From Streptomyces sp. CB09001 (GTDB lineage Bacteria; Actinomycetota; Actinomycetes; Streptomycetales; Streptomycetaceae), in assembly GCF_003369795.1 (NCBI RefSeq), contig NZ_CP026730.1, positions 1,240,001-1,304,000 of the forward strand: a stretch of DNA of 64,000 bases, read 5' to 3'. Under the pieces are notes generated by a model, which was not told the DNA's origin, did not search any database, and saw only the letters and a program-made list of their open reading frames with translations. Shown here one piece after another: positions 1-9,374 of the stretch (its first letter is position 1; every line of letters begins with the position of its first letter). A program made the position numbers and the translations under genes.

Positions 1-369
1 GGAGAGCCGTCGGGTCCGGGCCAGCTCGGCCCCCTCGACGATCTCGCCGGCACGGAGCAGAACCGCGCTCGACCTGCCCTCGGGGCCGCAGACCAGGTTC
101 ATGCAGAACCACATGCCATAGGTGAAGTAGACGTACACGTGTCCGGGGGGACCGAACATCACGTCGTTGCGGGGGGTGCGACCGCGGAAGGCGTGGGAGC
201 CGGGGTCGTTCTGACCGTCGTAGGCCTCCACCTCCGTCAGGCGGAGGGCGATCGGACCGTCCGGGGTGGTGCGCACCAGGATGCGGCCCAGGAGGCCGGG
301 AGCCACCTCGAGAACGGGGCGGTCGAAGAATTCCCTGGGCAGGGGCGTACGGTCGGGGCTCGCGATCAT
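1..369 (-). CDS. DNA-3-methyladenine glycosylase, AAG/Mpg family (3' part off the window)
   Basis: Removes alkylated purines from DNA in base-excision repair. The gene runs off the left edge, so only the first 123 residues are present, read from ATG at 369. The sequence has the AAG-family active-site block T-E-V-E-A-Y at residues 45-50. By alignment with human AAG (E125, Y127, H136) this gives a general-base Glu48, base-stacking Tyr50 and His59. The conserved block with [15 protein letters not shown] and YGMWFCMN follows at 68-91. No domain is missing up to the edge. It diverges from spo0M across about 150 bp. Family assignment is firm; the exact substrate is inferred. Confidence 0.93.
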   Translation of the reverse strand, partial: MIASPDRTPLPREFFDRPVLEVAPGLLGRILVRTTPDGPIALRLTEVEAYDGQNDPGSHAFRGRTPRNDVMFGPPGHVYVYFTYGMWFCMNLVCGPEGRSSAVLLRAGEIVEGAELARTRRLS

Positions 370-516
370 GCCGTCCGAGCGTAACGCAGCCGGGGCCGTG
401 CGCGGGGTGGTCAGAGGGCGCCCGGCCTTGCCAGGGTGTGGGGCGCGGAACCGGCCACGGTCGGATCGCGTTTGTATGGGTCGAGGATCCACACGTAAGC
501 CTGGAGAGGGAGAGAC

Positions 517-1299
517 ATGGCGTTCAAGAAGCTGCTCGCGAGCCTGGGGGCCGGCGGGGCCTCGGTCGAGACCGAGCTGCACGAGGTCAACGTCGTACCG
601 GGGGGTGTCGTCCAGGGCGAGGTGCGGATCCAGGGAGGGTCCGTCGACCAGGCGATCGAGGCGCTGTCGGTCGGGCTCCAGGCCAAGGTCGAGGTGGAGA
701 GCGGCGACCAGGAGTACAAGCAGGACATCGAGTTCACCAAGGTGCGGCTCGGCGGTGCCTTCGAGCTGAAGGCCGGAGTGGTGCACGCGGTGCCCTTCGG
801 GCTCGAGATCCCGTGGGAGACGCCGATCACCATGATCGACGGGCAGTCGCTGCGCGGGATGAACATCGGCGTCACCACGGAGCTGGAGATCGCGCGTGCC
901 GTGGACTCCGGTGACCTGGACGCGATCAACGTGCATCCGCTGCCGGCGCAGAAGGCGATCCTGGACGCGTTCATCGGCCTGGGCTTCCGCTTCAAGAGCG
1001 CGGACATGGAGCGCGGTCACATCCGGGGCACGCGGCAGCAGCTCCCCTTCTACCAGGAGATCGAGTTCTTCCCGCCGCAGCAGTACCGCGGGCTGAACCA
1101 GGTCGAGCTGAGCTTCGTGGCCGACGCGCAGGCGATGGACGTCGTGCTGGAGATGGACAAGAAGCCCGGACTGTTCAGCGAGGGCAGCGACACGTTCCGT
1201 TCCTTCAAGGTCGGGCTGAACGACTACCAGGGCACGGACTGGACGGCGTACCTCAACCAGTGGCTCTCCGAGGTCGGCAGCAAGCGCAACTGGTTCTGA
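517..1299 (+). CDS. spo0M: Spo0M-like sporulation-control protein
   Basis: A 260-residue protein starting [21 protein letters not shown], the N-terminus typical of the Spo0M family, which has an arrestin-like beta-sandwich fold. Residues 15-130 hold the first beta domain ([11 protein letters not shown]). The C-terminal half carries the conserved [14 protein letters not shown] and DxVLEMDKK segments. There is no signal peptide or membrane segment, so it should be cytoplasmic. Bacillus Spo0M affects sporulation and cell shape, and Streptomyces orthologues are widely annotated as sporulation-control proteins. The ATG is preceded by a GGAGAGGGAGAGAC purine tract. Function in this strain is inferred from family only. 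Confidence 0.9.
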   Translation: MAFKKLLASLGAGGASVETELHEVNVVPGGVVQGEVRIQGGSVDQAIEALSVGLQAKVEVESGDQEYKQDIEFTKVRLGGAFELKAGVVHAVPFGLEIPWETPITMIDGQSLRGMNIGVTTELEIARAVDSGDLDAINVHPLPAQKAILDAFIGLGFRFKSADMERGHIRGTRQQLPFYQEIEFFPPQQYRGLNQVELSFVADAQAMDVVLEMDKKPGLFSEGSDTFRSFKVGLNDYQGTDWTAYLNQWLSEVGSKRNWF

Positions 1300-1349
1300 T
1301 GGATCTAGGCTCGGTCTTCTCTGCACCAGACCATTCAGGAGGTACCGAG

Positions 1350-1889
1350 GTGACCGAGCTGAAGCGGCGTCCGCTCCCCCATGACTTCCACCCGCCCGTG
1401 CCGTCGTTCACCGTCACGAGCGACGACGTCCAGGACGGCGGGACGCTCAAGGACGCCCAGGTCCACGCGGTCGGCAACACCTCTCCGCACCTGCGGTGGG
1501 AGGGCTTTCCCGCCGAGACCAAGAGCTTCGCCGTGACGTGCTACGACCCGGACGCCCCGACGGGCAGCGGGTTCTGGCACTGGGTGGTGTTCGACATCCC
1601 GGCCGCGGTGACCGAGTTGCCGGTGGGTGCGGGCAGTGGCGCGTTCGAGGGGCTGCCCGAAGGTGCCGTGCACGCGCGCAACGACTACGGCGGCAAGGAA
1701 TTCGGCGGGGCCGCGCCGCCGGCCGGGGACGGCCCGCACCGGTATGTGTTCACCGTGTACGCCGTGGACCAGGAGAAGCTCGGCCCGGACGCGGACGCCA
1801 CGCCCGCGTTCGTGGGCTTCAATCTGCGGTTCCACGCGATCGCTCGGGCCCAGCTGATCGGTGAGTACGAGGTGCCCGCCGACAGCTGA
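1350..1889 (+). CDS. YbhB/YbcL-type PEBP (Raf-kinase-inhibitor-like) protein
   Basis: A 179-residue cytosolic protein of the phosphatidylethanolamine-binding protein superfamily. The ligand-site motifs are clear: DPDAP at residues 66-70, HWVVFDIP at 77-84 and GPHRY at 128-132. The reading frame stays open upstream to 1260, inside spo0M. The GTG at 1350 is chosen because AGGAGG lies seven bases before it and because the homologous region starts right after it. The gene is 50 bp behind spo0M in the same direction and ends before a strong hairpin at 1916. The biological ligand is unknown for most bacterial members. Confidence 0.9.
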   Translation: MTELKRRPLPHDFHPPVPSFTVTSDDVQDGGTLKDAQVHAVGNTSPHLRWEGFPAETKSFAVTCYDPDAPTGSGFWHWVVFDIPAAVTELPVGAGSGAFEGLPEGAVHARNDYGGKEFGGAAPPAGDGPHRYVFTVYAVDQEKLGPDADATPAFVGFNLRFHAIARAQLIGEYEVPADS

Positions 1890-1915
1890 CCCGGCTGAGC
1901 GTTCATGGAACGTTT

Positions 1916-1951
1916 GCCCGCCCCTGGTCTTGGAATGGATCAGGGGCGGGC
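1916..1951 (+). terminator. Hairpin terminator after the PEBP gene
   Basis: A perfect 11-bp inverted repeat (GCCCGCCCCTG / CAGGGGCGGGC) with a 14-base loop lies 27 bp after the stop codon and is followed by the A/T-rich ATCTTTATATT. It should end the spo0M-PEBP transcript. Confidence 0.75.
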
Positions 1952-2045
1952 ATCTTTATATTGCGTTGTCCATCTCGGCGTGCCCGGCCAGAGTTGATCC
2001 CAGCCCGCCAGGGGGTGGGCCGGTGCGCACGGGAGGTGGGCTGGT

Positions 2046-2552
2046 ATGCGGGACACGCTGGTGCTGAACGCGAGCTTCGAGCCGTTGTCGACGGTGACGT
2101 TGAATCGAGCCGTCGTTCTGGTGCTCCAGGACAAGGCCGTCGTCGAGCAGGCCCACCCCTCGCTGCGCATGCGCGGAGCCGCGCTGGACATACCCGCGCC
2201 TCGGGTGATCAGACTCTGCCAATACGTACGGGTGCCGTTCCGAAGACGGGCTCCGTGGTCGAGGCGGGGGGTGCTGGTCCGGGACCGGCACCGGTGCGCG
2301 TACTGCGGGCGGCGGGCGACGACCGTCGACCACGTGGTGCCGCGGTCGCACGGCGGGCAGGACACCTGGCTGAACACGGTGGCCTCGTGCGCGGAGGACA
2401 ATCACCGCAAGGCGAACCGGACGCCCGAGCAGGCGGGGATGCCGTTGCTTCGGGAGCCGTTCGAGCCGACTCCCGCGGATGCGATGTTGCTGGCGCTGGC
2501 CCGGGACGACTTCGCTGCGCTGCCGGAGTGGTTGGTTCTGGACGCTGCGTGA
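2046..2552 (+). CDS. HNH endonuclease-family protein
   Basis: A 168-residue protein with an HNH nuclease domain in its second half. A zinc-knuckle pair CAYC (Cys84, Cys87) is followed by D95-H96 (DHVVPRSHGG), then N110, C115, N119-H120 and the closing RKANR. This arrangement matches the small free-standing actinobacterial HNH proteins, whose role is not established. The N-terminal 60 residues (VLNASFEPLSTV) are a conserved family extension. GGGAGGTG sits seven bases before the ATG. It is a single gene between a terminator and a convergent SPFH gene. Nuclease activity is inferred from motifs. Confidence 0.9.
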   Translation: MRDTLVLNASFEPLSTVTLNRAVVLVLQDKAVVEQAHPSLRMRGAALDIPAPRVIRLCQYVRVPFRRRAPWSRRGVLVRDRHRCAYCGRRATTVDHVVPRSHGGQDTWLNTVASCAEDNHRKANRTPEQAGMPLLREPFEPTPADAMLLALARDDFAALPEWLVLDAA

Positions 2553-2592
2553 CGGCTGCGCCGTCGGGGCTTGGGTCTTCCGCCCCGAGTGC

Positions 2593-2665
2593 GGGCCGTT
2601 CGTGGCTGGTCGCGCCCACGCGGCGGAGCCGCACATCGAGACGGTCCCGCGCCCCTTGAGGCGCG
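2593..2665. repeat. Probable dispersed Streptomyces intergenic element
   Basis: Non-coding DNA between the convergent HNH and SPFH genes contains a stretch (GTTCGTGGCTGGTCGCGCCC, then GCGGCGGAGCCGC and CCCGCGCCCC) that I recognise from memory as a recurring intergenic sequence in Streptomyces genomes. It includes a small GCGGC/GCCGC dyad. No second copy occurs in this window, so the repeat status rests on recall, not on a match seen here. Confidence 0.4.
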
Positions 2666-2695
2666 CGCCAGTCGCCCAGCATCCAGTGAGTACCG

Positions 2696-3655
2696 TCAGT
2701 CGATCGACGGCTTCTCGCGGCGTTCCTGGGCCGGGACGCTCGCGCCGCCGTTGCCGCCTCCGCTGCCCGAACCCCCGCCCAGGCCGCCGAGGTTGCCCAT
2801 GGCGCCGGAGAGGCCCTTGAGGGCGTCGCCGATTTCGCTGGGGACGATCCAGAGCTTGTTGGCGTCGCCCTCGGCGATCTTCGGGAGCATCTGGAGGTAC
2901 TGGTAGGAGAGCAGCTTCTGGTCCGGGTCGCCGGCGTGGATGGCCTCGAAGACCGTGCGGACGGCCTGGGCCTCGCCCTCGGCGCGCAGCGCGGCGGCCT
3001 TGGCCTCACCTTCGGCGCGCAGGATCTGGGACTGCTTCTCGCCCTCGGCGCGCAGGATCTCGGACTGCCGGACACCTTCGGCCTGGAGGATCGCGGCGCG
3101 CTTGTCCCGGTCGGCGCGCATCTGCTTCTCCATCGAGTCCTGGATGGAGGTGGGCGGTTCGATGGCCTTGAGCTCGACGCGGTTGACGCGGATGCCCCAC
3201 TTGCCGGTGGCCTCGTCGAGGACGCCGCGCAGGGCGGCGTTGATCTCCTCGCGGGAGGTCAGGGTCCGCTCCAGGTCCATGCCGCCGATGATGTTGCGCA
3301 GGGTGGTGACGGTGAGCTGCTCGATCGCCTGGATGTAGCTGGCGACCTCGTAGGTCGCGGCGCGGGCGTCGGTCACCTGGTAGTAGATGACGGTGTCGAT
3401 GTTGACGACCAGGTTGTCCTGGGTGATGACCGGCTGCGGCGGGAAGGGGACGACCTGTTCGCGCAGGTCGATGCGGTTGCGGATGGTGTCGATGAACGGG
3501 ACCACGATGTTGAGGCCCGCGTTGAGGGTCCGCGTGTAGCGGCCGAAGCGCTCGACGATGGCGGCGCTGGCCTGCGGGATGACCTGGATGGTTTTGATCA
3601 GGGCGATGAAGACCAACACCACCAGGATGATCAGGACGATGATGACCGGTTCCAT
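2696..3655 (-). CDS. SPFH/Band 7 (stomatin-prohibitin) membrane protein
   Basis: A 319-residue membrane-scaffold protein. One N-terminal membrane anchor (residues 3-22, VIIVLIILVVLVFIALI) is followed by the SPFH domain, about 25-190, starting at VIPQASAAIVERFGRY. A long charged helix (190-245) has repeated ILRAEGEKQSQ units that form a coiled coil, and the tail is Gly/Ser-rich (285-305). This is the QmcA/stomatin architecture. The NfeD gene 177 bp upstream on the same strand is the usual partner. The pair is thought to organise membrane microdomains or protease access; the role here is inferred. Confidence 0.93.
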   Translation of the reverse strand: MEPVIIVLIILVVLVFIALIKTIQVIPQASAAIVERFGRYTRTLNAGLNIVVPFIDTIRNRIDLREQVVPFPPQPVITQDNLVVNIDTVIYYQVTDARAATYEVASYIQAIEQLTVTTLRNIIGGMDLERTLTSREEINAALRGVLDEATGKWGIRVNRVELKAIEPPTSIQDSMEKQMRADRDKRAAILQAEGVRQSEILRAEGEKQSQILRAEGEAKAAALRAEGEAQAVRTVFEAIHAGDPDQKLLSYQYLQMLPKIAEGDANKLWIVPSEIGDALKGLSGAMGNLGGLGGGSGSGGGNGGASVPAQERREKPSID

Positions 3656-3832
3656 CGTGGGTGTCCGTCCCCTTCTCCGCCTCGGCGCTCCGGCAGATCC
3701 TATTGGCCAGATCCGTTGACCTGGCTGACCCTGACTACTGCTGATCTTACGGCTGTTGAGGATCTTGCTGGTCGAGTCTGACAGACCGTCGCGCGACGCG
3801 GTGGCCGTTCGGGTTACTTGTGCACCGCGGGG

Positions 3833-4264
3833 TCACATGATGACGGCCGTTGCCCCGTCGATCTCCACGACGTCCACTTCCTCGCCCGGCTCGAAGGCGC
3901 GCCCGGTGTCCAGGGCGCGTGCCGACCACACCTCCCCGGCGAGTTTGATCCGGCCGCCGGTACCGTCGACCCGCTCCAGGACCACGGCCTGTCTGCCCTT
4001 CAGGGCGTCCACTCCCGTGGCCAGTTGGGGTTGTTGGGAGCGGCGCCGGACGGCGATGGGCCGTACGACGGCGATGAGGGCGACCGAGACGATGACGAAG
4101 ACGAGTACCTGGACGACCAGGTCCGCGCCCAGGCCGGAGGCGACGGCGGCGGCGACCGCGCCGACGGCGAACATCCCGAACTCCGGCATCGCGGTCACGA
4201 CGAGCGGAATTCCGAGCGCTGCCGCGGCGACGAGCCACCACACCCATGCGTCGATGTCGTTCAC
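3833..4264 (-). CDS. NfeD-family membrane protein
   Basis: A 143-residue short-form NfeD protein. Two or three hydrophobic segments (about residues 7-25, 30-48 and 50-68) are followed by a C-terminal OB-fold domain, about 85-143 (GRQAVVLERVDGTGGRIKLAGE). NfeD proteins associate with SPFH proteins, and the next gene downstream on this strand is an SPFH protein. The GTG start has no strong ribosome site, and an ATG in another frame overlaps it, so the exact N-terminus is less sure than the family. Confidence 0.9.
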   Translation of the reverse strand: MNDIDAWVWWLVAAAALGIPLVVTAMPEFGMFAVGAVAAAVASGLGADLVVQVLVFVIVSVALIAVVRPIAVRRRSQQPQLATGVDALKGRQAVVLERVDGTGGRIKLAGEVWSARALDTGRAFEPGEEVDVVEIDGATAVIM

Positions 4265-4319
4265 GCTGTCATGGTAGGTCCGCGGGGGACGCCGGGGACA
4301 GGGCGCACGGGGGGGCGGG

Positions 4320-5117
<798 letters not shown>

Positions 5118-5270
5118 GAGCGCGTTGTCTCCCCTTGCATTGTGGCCGGTCTCGGCTGTCGCGTACACCTGTGACTCGGGCCGCGGCGCCGGTGGGCGCA
5201 GGCCCCTCCAGGAAATCTACGCCACCGGTCGGCGTAACCGTTCCATCGGTCCGGTCCTTAGGGTGGGGGC

Positions 5271-6053
5271 ATGCTCTCGGAACCACGCGCAGGGCGCCTT
5301 GCCGCCTGGGGAAATGCCCTTATTGCCCATATGGTCTCGCCGGACGACGCCGCGGTCGCGATCGTGGGCGAGGACGCGGTGCACCGGGTGGCGGGGCTGC
5401 CGGGTGAAGACGCGCCGGTCGGCCTGACGCTGGCGTTGGGGAGGCTGCGGGCGCTCGGGGCGGCCGGACTGCGGGTCGCGCTGCCCGCGCCGGGGCATCC
5501 GCTGGGGCTGAGCGGCCCGCCGGAGTTCAACGCGCGGGCGCTGGAGGCCGAGGAGGCGGTGATCTGCGAGGGGGCCGCGCTGGGGCTGGTGCCGGAGGTG
5601 TACGAGGCGGGGCCCGACGGGGACGTGCACGTCGAGGTCGTCTGGCACTGTCTGCCGGTGCGGGAGGCGCCGCCCGCGGACGTGCCCTCGCTCGGGGAGG
5701 CGGAGCGGGAGCTGGCGGAGGCGCTGCGGGACGCTACGGAGGTGCTGACGCGGCTGGACGTCGCGGGGTCGGGGCCGGTGGCGGAGGCCGCGGTCGCTGC
5801 CTACCGGGCGCGGGCGGAGCGGGGGCGCGAGGTGCTGGCGCCGGGGTATCCGCCGCGGGCGGTGCGGGTGCTGGAGTTGGCGCAGCGGGTGGGGGTGCTG
5901 GTGTCGCTGGCGTCCGAGAACGGGCACGGGGGCGCGGTGAGCGCGTCCGAGATGGCCGCGCGAGGGGAGGCGCTCCGGCCGGTGGAGCGGGTGGCTCGGC
6001 GGGCGCAGGTCGCGGCGTACAACTCCGTTGTGGTGGAGCGGGGGATGCGGTGA
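5271..6053 (+). CDS. Conserved hypothetical protein
   Basis: A 260-residue soluble protein rich in Ala, Leu, Arg and Glu. I do not recognise a catalytic motif. The N-terminal 110 residues look alpha/beta (VAIVGEDAVHRVAG, ALGAAGLRVALPAPGHPLGL). The C-terminal third is helical and arginine-rich (AYRARAERGREVLAPGYPPRAVRVLELAQRV, reported here in parts). Codon bias is typical of this chromosome, so it is a real gene. It is transcribed away from the ABC ATPase and convergent with chpE. No function is assigned. Confidence 0.75.
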   Translation: MLSEPRAGRLAAWGNALIAHMVSPDDAAVAIVGEDAVHRVAGLPGEDAPVGLTLALGRLRALGAAGLRVALPAPGHPLGLSGPPEFNARALEAEEAVICEGAALGLVPEVYEAGPDGDVHVEVVWHCLPVREAPPADVPSLGEAERELAEALRDATEVLTRLDVAGSGPVAEAAVAAYRARAERGREVLAPGYPPRAVRVLELAQRVGVLVSLASENGHGGAVSASEMAARGEALRPVERVARRAQVAAYNSVVVERGMR

Positions 6054-6090
6054 CCGTTTCTCCGGCTTGTGCTCGGTGCTGGTGCGACCG

Positions 6091-6162
6091 CCCGGGGCTG
6101 CGGCCCCCAGACCCCGCTTTCGGCCCTGAACGGGCCTCGTCCTCAAGCGCCGGACGGGCTGG
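6091..6162. repeat. Dispersed intergenic repeat (second copy inside cobB)
   Basis: Non-coding DNA between convergent genes. It contains a GGGGCTGCGGCCCC dyad and then the 22-mer 6134-6155, which recurs with one mismatch at 63287-63308 inside cobB. The arrangement (G/C dyad, spacer, 22-mer) is the same in both copies, so this is a repeat family and not chance similarity. Confidence 0.7.
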
Positions 6163-6173
6163 TTGACGCCGAT

Positions 6174-6202
6174 GCGGCCTCCCAGAAGTCCCGGGAGGCC
6201 GC
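6174..6202. terminator. Bidirectional hairpin terminator
   Basis: A perfect 10-bp inverted repeat (GCGGCCTCCC / GGGAGGCCGC) with a 9-base loop lies 22 bp after the chpE stop. It lies between convergent genes and probably terminates both. Confidence 0.7.
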
Positions 6203-6223
6203 AGGCATCGTTGGTGACCGGGG

Positions 6224-6472
6224 TCAGTGGTTGACGCCCAGGTTGCCGAAGGCCGGGTTCAGGAGGCCGATGACGTTGACGCTGTTGCCGACGGCGTTGA
6301 CCGGGATGTGGATCGGCGCCTGGACCAGGTTGCCGGAGGCGACGCCCGGGGAGCCGACGGCCTTGCCGTGGGCGTGGGAGCCGCCGTCGGTGGCGGAGGC
6401 CATGCCCGCGCCGGCGGCGATCAGACCGCCGGCCACCATCGTCACGGCCGCTGCCTTCTTCAGGTTCTTCAC
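6224..6472 (-). CDS. chpE: Chaplin E, secreted hydrophobic surface protein
   Basis: An 82-residue chaplin. A Sec signal peptide (1-27, lysine-rich start, cleavage after MASA) precedes one chaplin domain of about 53 residues. This runs from GGSHAHGKAVGSPGVASGN to FGNLGVNH, with the family pattern GNxVQxPxxxPVNxxGNSxxxIG. It lacks the two cysteines of most short chaplins, which is the diagnostic trait of ChpE. Chaplins assemble into amyloid-like fibrils that lower surface tension for aerial hyphae; ChpE is the essential, early-expressed one in S. coelicolor. The GTG start has AAGGAGGG eight bases upstream. The gene is monocistronic. Confidence 0.96.
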   Translation of the reverse strand: MKNLKKAAAVTMVAGGLIAAGAGMASATDGGSHAHGKAVGSPGVASGNLVQAPIHIPVNAVGNSVNVIGLLNPAFGNLGVNH

Positions 6473-6647
6473 TTACAAGCCCTCCTTGCGATCGCCGCGG
6501 CAGTCGCCGCAGCACGCACTGGAGAACGGCCGGACCCCTCGAAGGATGCGCCATATGGGGGACATTCCCACGACGGTATGAATCTCCGACCGGAGGGGAA
6601 CCCTCCGCCGCGCCGCCGCGTACCGGGGCAGTCGCAGTCGGTCGCGG

Positions 6648-7289
6648 TCAGCCGGTCACACCGTGGCGCACGGCCCACAGGGCGGCCTGGGTGCGGTCCG
6701 CGAGGTCGAGTTTCATCAGGATGTTCGAGACGTGGGTCTTCACCGTCTTCTCGGAGAGGACGAGCGCACGCGCGATCTCCCGGTTGGAGCGGCCGTCCGC
6801 TATCAGGCCCAGCACCTCGCGCTCCCGCTCCGTGAGGGAGCCCGCCCTGCCCGGCCCGGAGCTGCTCTCCTCCTGGCTCAGGAGGGCGCCCGCGACCTCG
6901 GGCTGGAGCAGGATGTGCCCGGCGTGGACCGAGCGGATGGCGCCGGCCAGCGCGTCGGGGTCGACGTCCTTGTACACGTACCCGGCCGCGCCCGCCCGCA
7001 GGGCCGGGACCACGGTGCGCTGCTCGGTGAAGCTGGTGACGACGAGCACGCGCGCGTGGTTGTCCAGCTCGCGGAGTCTGCGCAGCGCGTCGACGCCGTC
7101 CATGCCCGGCATCTTGACGTCCATGAGGATCACGTCGGGCATCAGCTCCTGGGCGCGGTCGACGCCCTCGGCCCCGTCCGCGGCCTCACCGACCACCTCG
7201 ATGTCGTCCTGTACCTCCAGGAAGGTCCGCAGTCCCCGGCGGACCACCTGGTGGTCGTCGACGAGCAGCACCTTGATTGCGTCAGCCAC
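6648..7289 (-). CDS. NarL/LuxR-type response regulator
   Basis: A 213-residue two-component regulator. The receiver domain (1-120) has the acid pair Asp11-Asp12, phospho-acceptor Asp57 in VILMDVKMPG, Thr in VVTSFTEQ and Lys in YVYKDVD. The C-terminal LuxR helix-turn-helix (about 147-205) has LTEREREVLGLIADG and SNREIARAL. The start is GTG at 7289, six bases after GGAGG. It overlaps the stop of the kinase gene by eight bases, so translation is probably coupled. The longer frame to 7322 lies wholly inside the kinase gene and is rejected. The regulon is unknown. Confidence 0.94.
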   Translation of the reverse strand: MADAIKVLLVDDHQVVRRGLRTFLEVQDDIEVVGEAADGAEGVDRAQELMPDVILMDVKMPGMDGVDALRRLRELDNHARVLVVTSFTEQRTVVPALRAGAAGYVYKDVDPDALAGAIRSVHAGHILLQPEVAGALLSQEESSSGPGRAGSLTEREREVLGLIADGRSNREIARALVLSEKTVKTHVSNILMKLDLADRTQAALWAVRHGVTG

Positions 7290-8460
7290 CGGGAACCTCC
7301 ATCTCGATCGTGGTGCCCTCACCGGGCGCGGACCGCACGGTCAGCCGGCCGCCGGTGCCGTTCGCCCGGTCGCGCATCGAGACCAGGCCGAGGTGGCGTC
7401 CGGCGCGGCGTACCGTGCGCGGGTCGAAGCCGCCGCCGTCGTCGGTGATCCGCAGGACGGTTCCGGTGCCCCGCCGGTGCAGGGTCACCTCGACGTGCTC
7501 CGCACCGGAGTGACGCAGGGCGTTGTGCAGGGCCTCCTGGGCCACGCGCAGCATCGCCTCCTCCTGGGCGGCCGGGAGGGCCTTGACCCCGCGGCCGGTG
7601 AAGGTGACGCGGGCGGCGTGGGCGCGGTCGAGGACCTGGATCTGGGTGCGCAGGGTGGCGACCAGGCCGTCCTCCTCCAGGGCGGCGGGACGCAGCTCGA
7701 CGACGGCGGCGCGCAGCTCGTCGGCGGCCTCGGCGGCCAGCGTGGCGACCTGGTGCAGCTCGCCCTTGGCGCGCGCGGGGTCGCGGTCGACCAGAGCGGT
7801 GGCCGCCTGGGCGGTCAGGCGCAGTGAGAACAGCTTCTGGCTGACCGCGTCGTGCAGTTCGTGGGCGAGGCGGGAGCGCTCCTCGGCGATGGTCAGCTCG
7901 CGGCTGCGCTCGTACAGGCGCGCGTTGGTGAGGGCGATGGCGGCGTGCTGGGCGAGGATGCCGAGCAGTTCCTCGTCGTCCTGGGTGAAGCCGCAGGTGC
8001 CCGTCGGTTTGGGGCACGGAGGGTGTGGGGGGTGCCCACCCACGGGACGCAGCTTGTTGGCGAGGAACAGGGCCCCGAGCACCTCGTCGCCGTCGCGGAT
8101 GGGCAGGCCAAGGAAGTCGACCAGGTCGGGGTGGGCGGAGGGCCAGCCCCCGAAGCGGGGGTCCTTGCGGACGTCGCCGAGGCGCTCGGGGGTGGCCTCG
8201 TGGAGCATCGCGGCGAGGATGCCGTGCTGGCGCGGCAGCGGGCCGATGGCCTTCCACTGCTCGTCGCTGACGCCGTCGACCACGAACTGGGCGAAGCCGC
8301 CGTGGTCGTCGGGGACGCCGAGGGCGGCGTACTGGGCGTCGAGCAGCTCGCGGGCCGAGGCGACGATCGTCTTGAGGACGTCGCGCACCTCGAGGTGCCT
8401 GCTCATGGCCAGCAGCGCGGAACTCACCGCGGTGAGGCCGGACCGGGGGCCGTGACTCAT
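7282..8460 (-). CDS. GAF-domain sensor histidine kinase (HisKA_3)
   Basis: A 392-residue cytoplasmic kinase without membrane segments. A GAF domain covers about 25-180. The dimerisation helix has the phospho-acceptor His203 in AHELHDAVSQKLF, and the ATPase domain has a G-box near 365 (DDGGGFDPRT). It pairs with the overlapping response-regulator gene. The GAF domain is interrupted at about 141-158 by a His/Pro/Cys-rich insert (HPPHPPCPKPTGTC) that could hold a metal or redox sensor, though this is inference. Three CCTAGG palindromes lie just upstream of the start. Confidence 0.93.
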   Translation of the reverse strand: MSHGPRSGLTAVSSALLAMSRHLEVRDVLKTIVASARELLDAQYAALGVPDDHGGFAQFVVDGVSDEQWKAIGPLPRQHGILAAMLHEATPERLGDVRKDPRFGGWPSAHPDLVDFLGLPIRDGDEVLGALFLANKLRPVGGHPPHPPCPKPTGTCGFTQDDEELLGILAQHAAIALTNARLYERSRELTIAEERSRLAHELHDAVSQKLFSLRLTAQAATALVDRDPARAKGELHQVATLAAEAADELRAAVVELRPAALEEDGLVATLRTQIQVLDRAHAARVTFTGRGVKALPAAQEEAMLRVAQEALHNALRHSGAEHVEVTLHRRGTGTVLRITDDGGGFDPRTVRRAGRHLGLVSMRDRANGTGGRLTVRSAPGEGTTIEMEVPGG

Positions 8461-8515
8461 GTCCTCACGGTACCCGTGGGGGGTGGGGGCGGGATCGGCC
8501 CGGTGACGGGCCTCG

Positions 8516-8562
8516 CCTAGGGCGGTGGGCCTAGGTCCGGGGTCCCGTCCGTCGGGCCTAGG
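8516..8562. promoter_or_regulatory. Triple CCTAGG palindrome upstream of the kinase-regulator operon
   Basis: The hexamer CCTAGG occurs at 8516, 8530 and 8557, twice within GGGCCTAGG. At this base composition about 0.02 copies would be expected in such a span. The site lies 56-102 bp upstream of the kinase start and between divergent genes. It is a candidate operator for the regulator itself or for the SDR promoter. Confidence 0.45.
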
Positions 8563-8678
8563 GCGAAGGGCCCTGAGAGGTTGGGGCCCGTGCCCGAGGC
8601 GAGGGGCGGCGACCGGTTCCTACGTTGAGGATCACGCCGGCCGAACGGGCGGCGGGGACGACGAAGGGGACGGGTGTC

Positions 8679-9374
8679 ATGCCGGTTGCGATCATCACGG
8701 GGGCGTCCAAGGGACTGGGCCGGGCGTTCGCCGAGGCCCTGGCGGCACGGGGGTGGGACCTGGTGCTGGACGCCAGGAATCCCGAGGTCCTCAAGGAGAC
8801 GGCGACGGCGCTGGAGGCGTACGGCACGCGCGTGGAGGCTCTGCCGGGCGACGTCACCGACTCCTGGCACCGGACGGGGCTGGTGACGGAGGCCCGGCGG
8901 CTTGGCGGCGTGGATCTGCTGGTCAGCAATGCCAGCGCGCTGGGCGCCGAGCCGCTGGTGCGGCTGGCGGAGCTGCCCCTGGAGGGTCTGCGGCGGGCTC
9001 TGGAGGTGAACGTGGTGGCCGCGCTGGGCCTGGTCCGCGAGGCGCTGCCGCTGCTGCGGGCGGCCCCCGCGGGCGCGGTGCTGACGATCAGCTCCGACGC
9101 GGCCGCCGAGGCGTACGAGACGTGGGGCGGTTACGGGGCGTCCAAGGCGGCCCTGGACCAGCTGGCGGCGGTGCTGGGCGCCGAGGAGCCGGGGCTGCGG
9201 GTCTGGGCGGTCGATCCGGGGGACATGGCCACGGACCTGTACGCGGCGGCCGTGCCGGAGGACGAGGACCCCCGGCCGGACCCCGCGAGTGTCGTGCCGG
9301 CCCTGCTGCGGCTGCTGGACGAGCGTCCGGCGAGCGGGCGCTACGGGGCTCCGGCGCTGCTGGAGGCACGGTGA
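8679..9374 (+). CDS. Short-chain dehydrogenase/reductase
   Basis: A 231-residue SDR with the cofactor motif TGASKGLGRAF at about residues 7-17, the NNAG-equivalent SNASALG near 88, a catalytic Ser in TISSDAA and YGASKAALDQL with Tyr and Lys. The frame extends to 8625, but ATG at 8679 is preferred because the Rossmann fold begins there (MPVAIITG). The stop overlaps the ATG of the QueA-like gene by one base, so the two are co-translated. The substrate cannot be predicted. Confidence 0.9.
   Translation: MPVAIITGASKGLGRAFAEALAARGWDLVLDARNPEVLKETATALEAYGTRVEALPGDVTDSWHRTGLVTEARRLGGVDLLVSNASALGAEPLVRLAELPLEGLRRALEVNVVAALGLVREALPLLRAAPAGAVLTISSDAAAEAYETWGGYGASKAALDQLAAVLGAEEPGLRVWAVDPGDMATDLYAAAVPEDEDPRPDPASVVPALLRLLDERPASGRYGAPALLEAR

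Noticed and set aside
8525..9373. N-terminal extension of the QueA-like frame across the SDR gene
   Set aside because: The extension is an out-of-frame reading of the SDR; QueA homology begins at the ATG at 9374.
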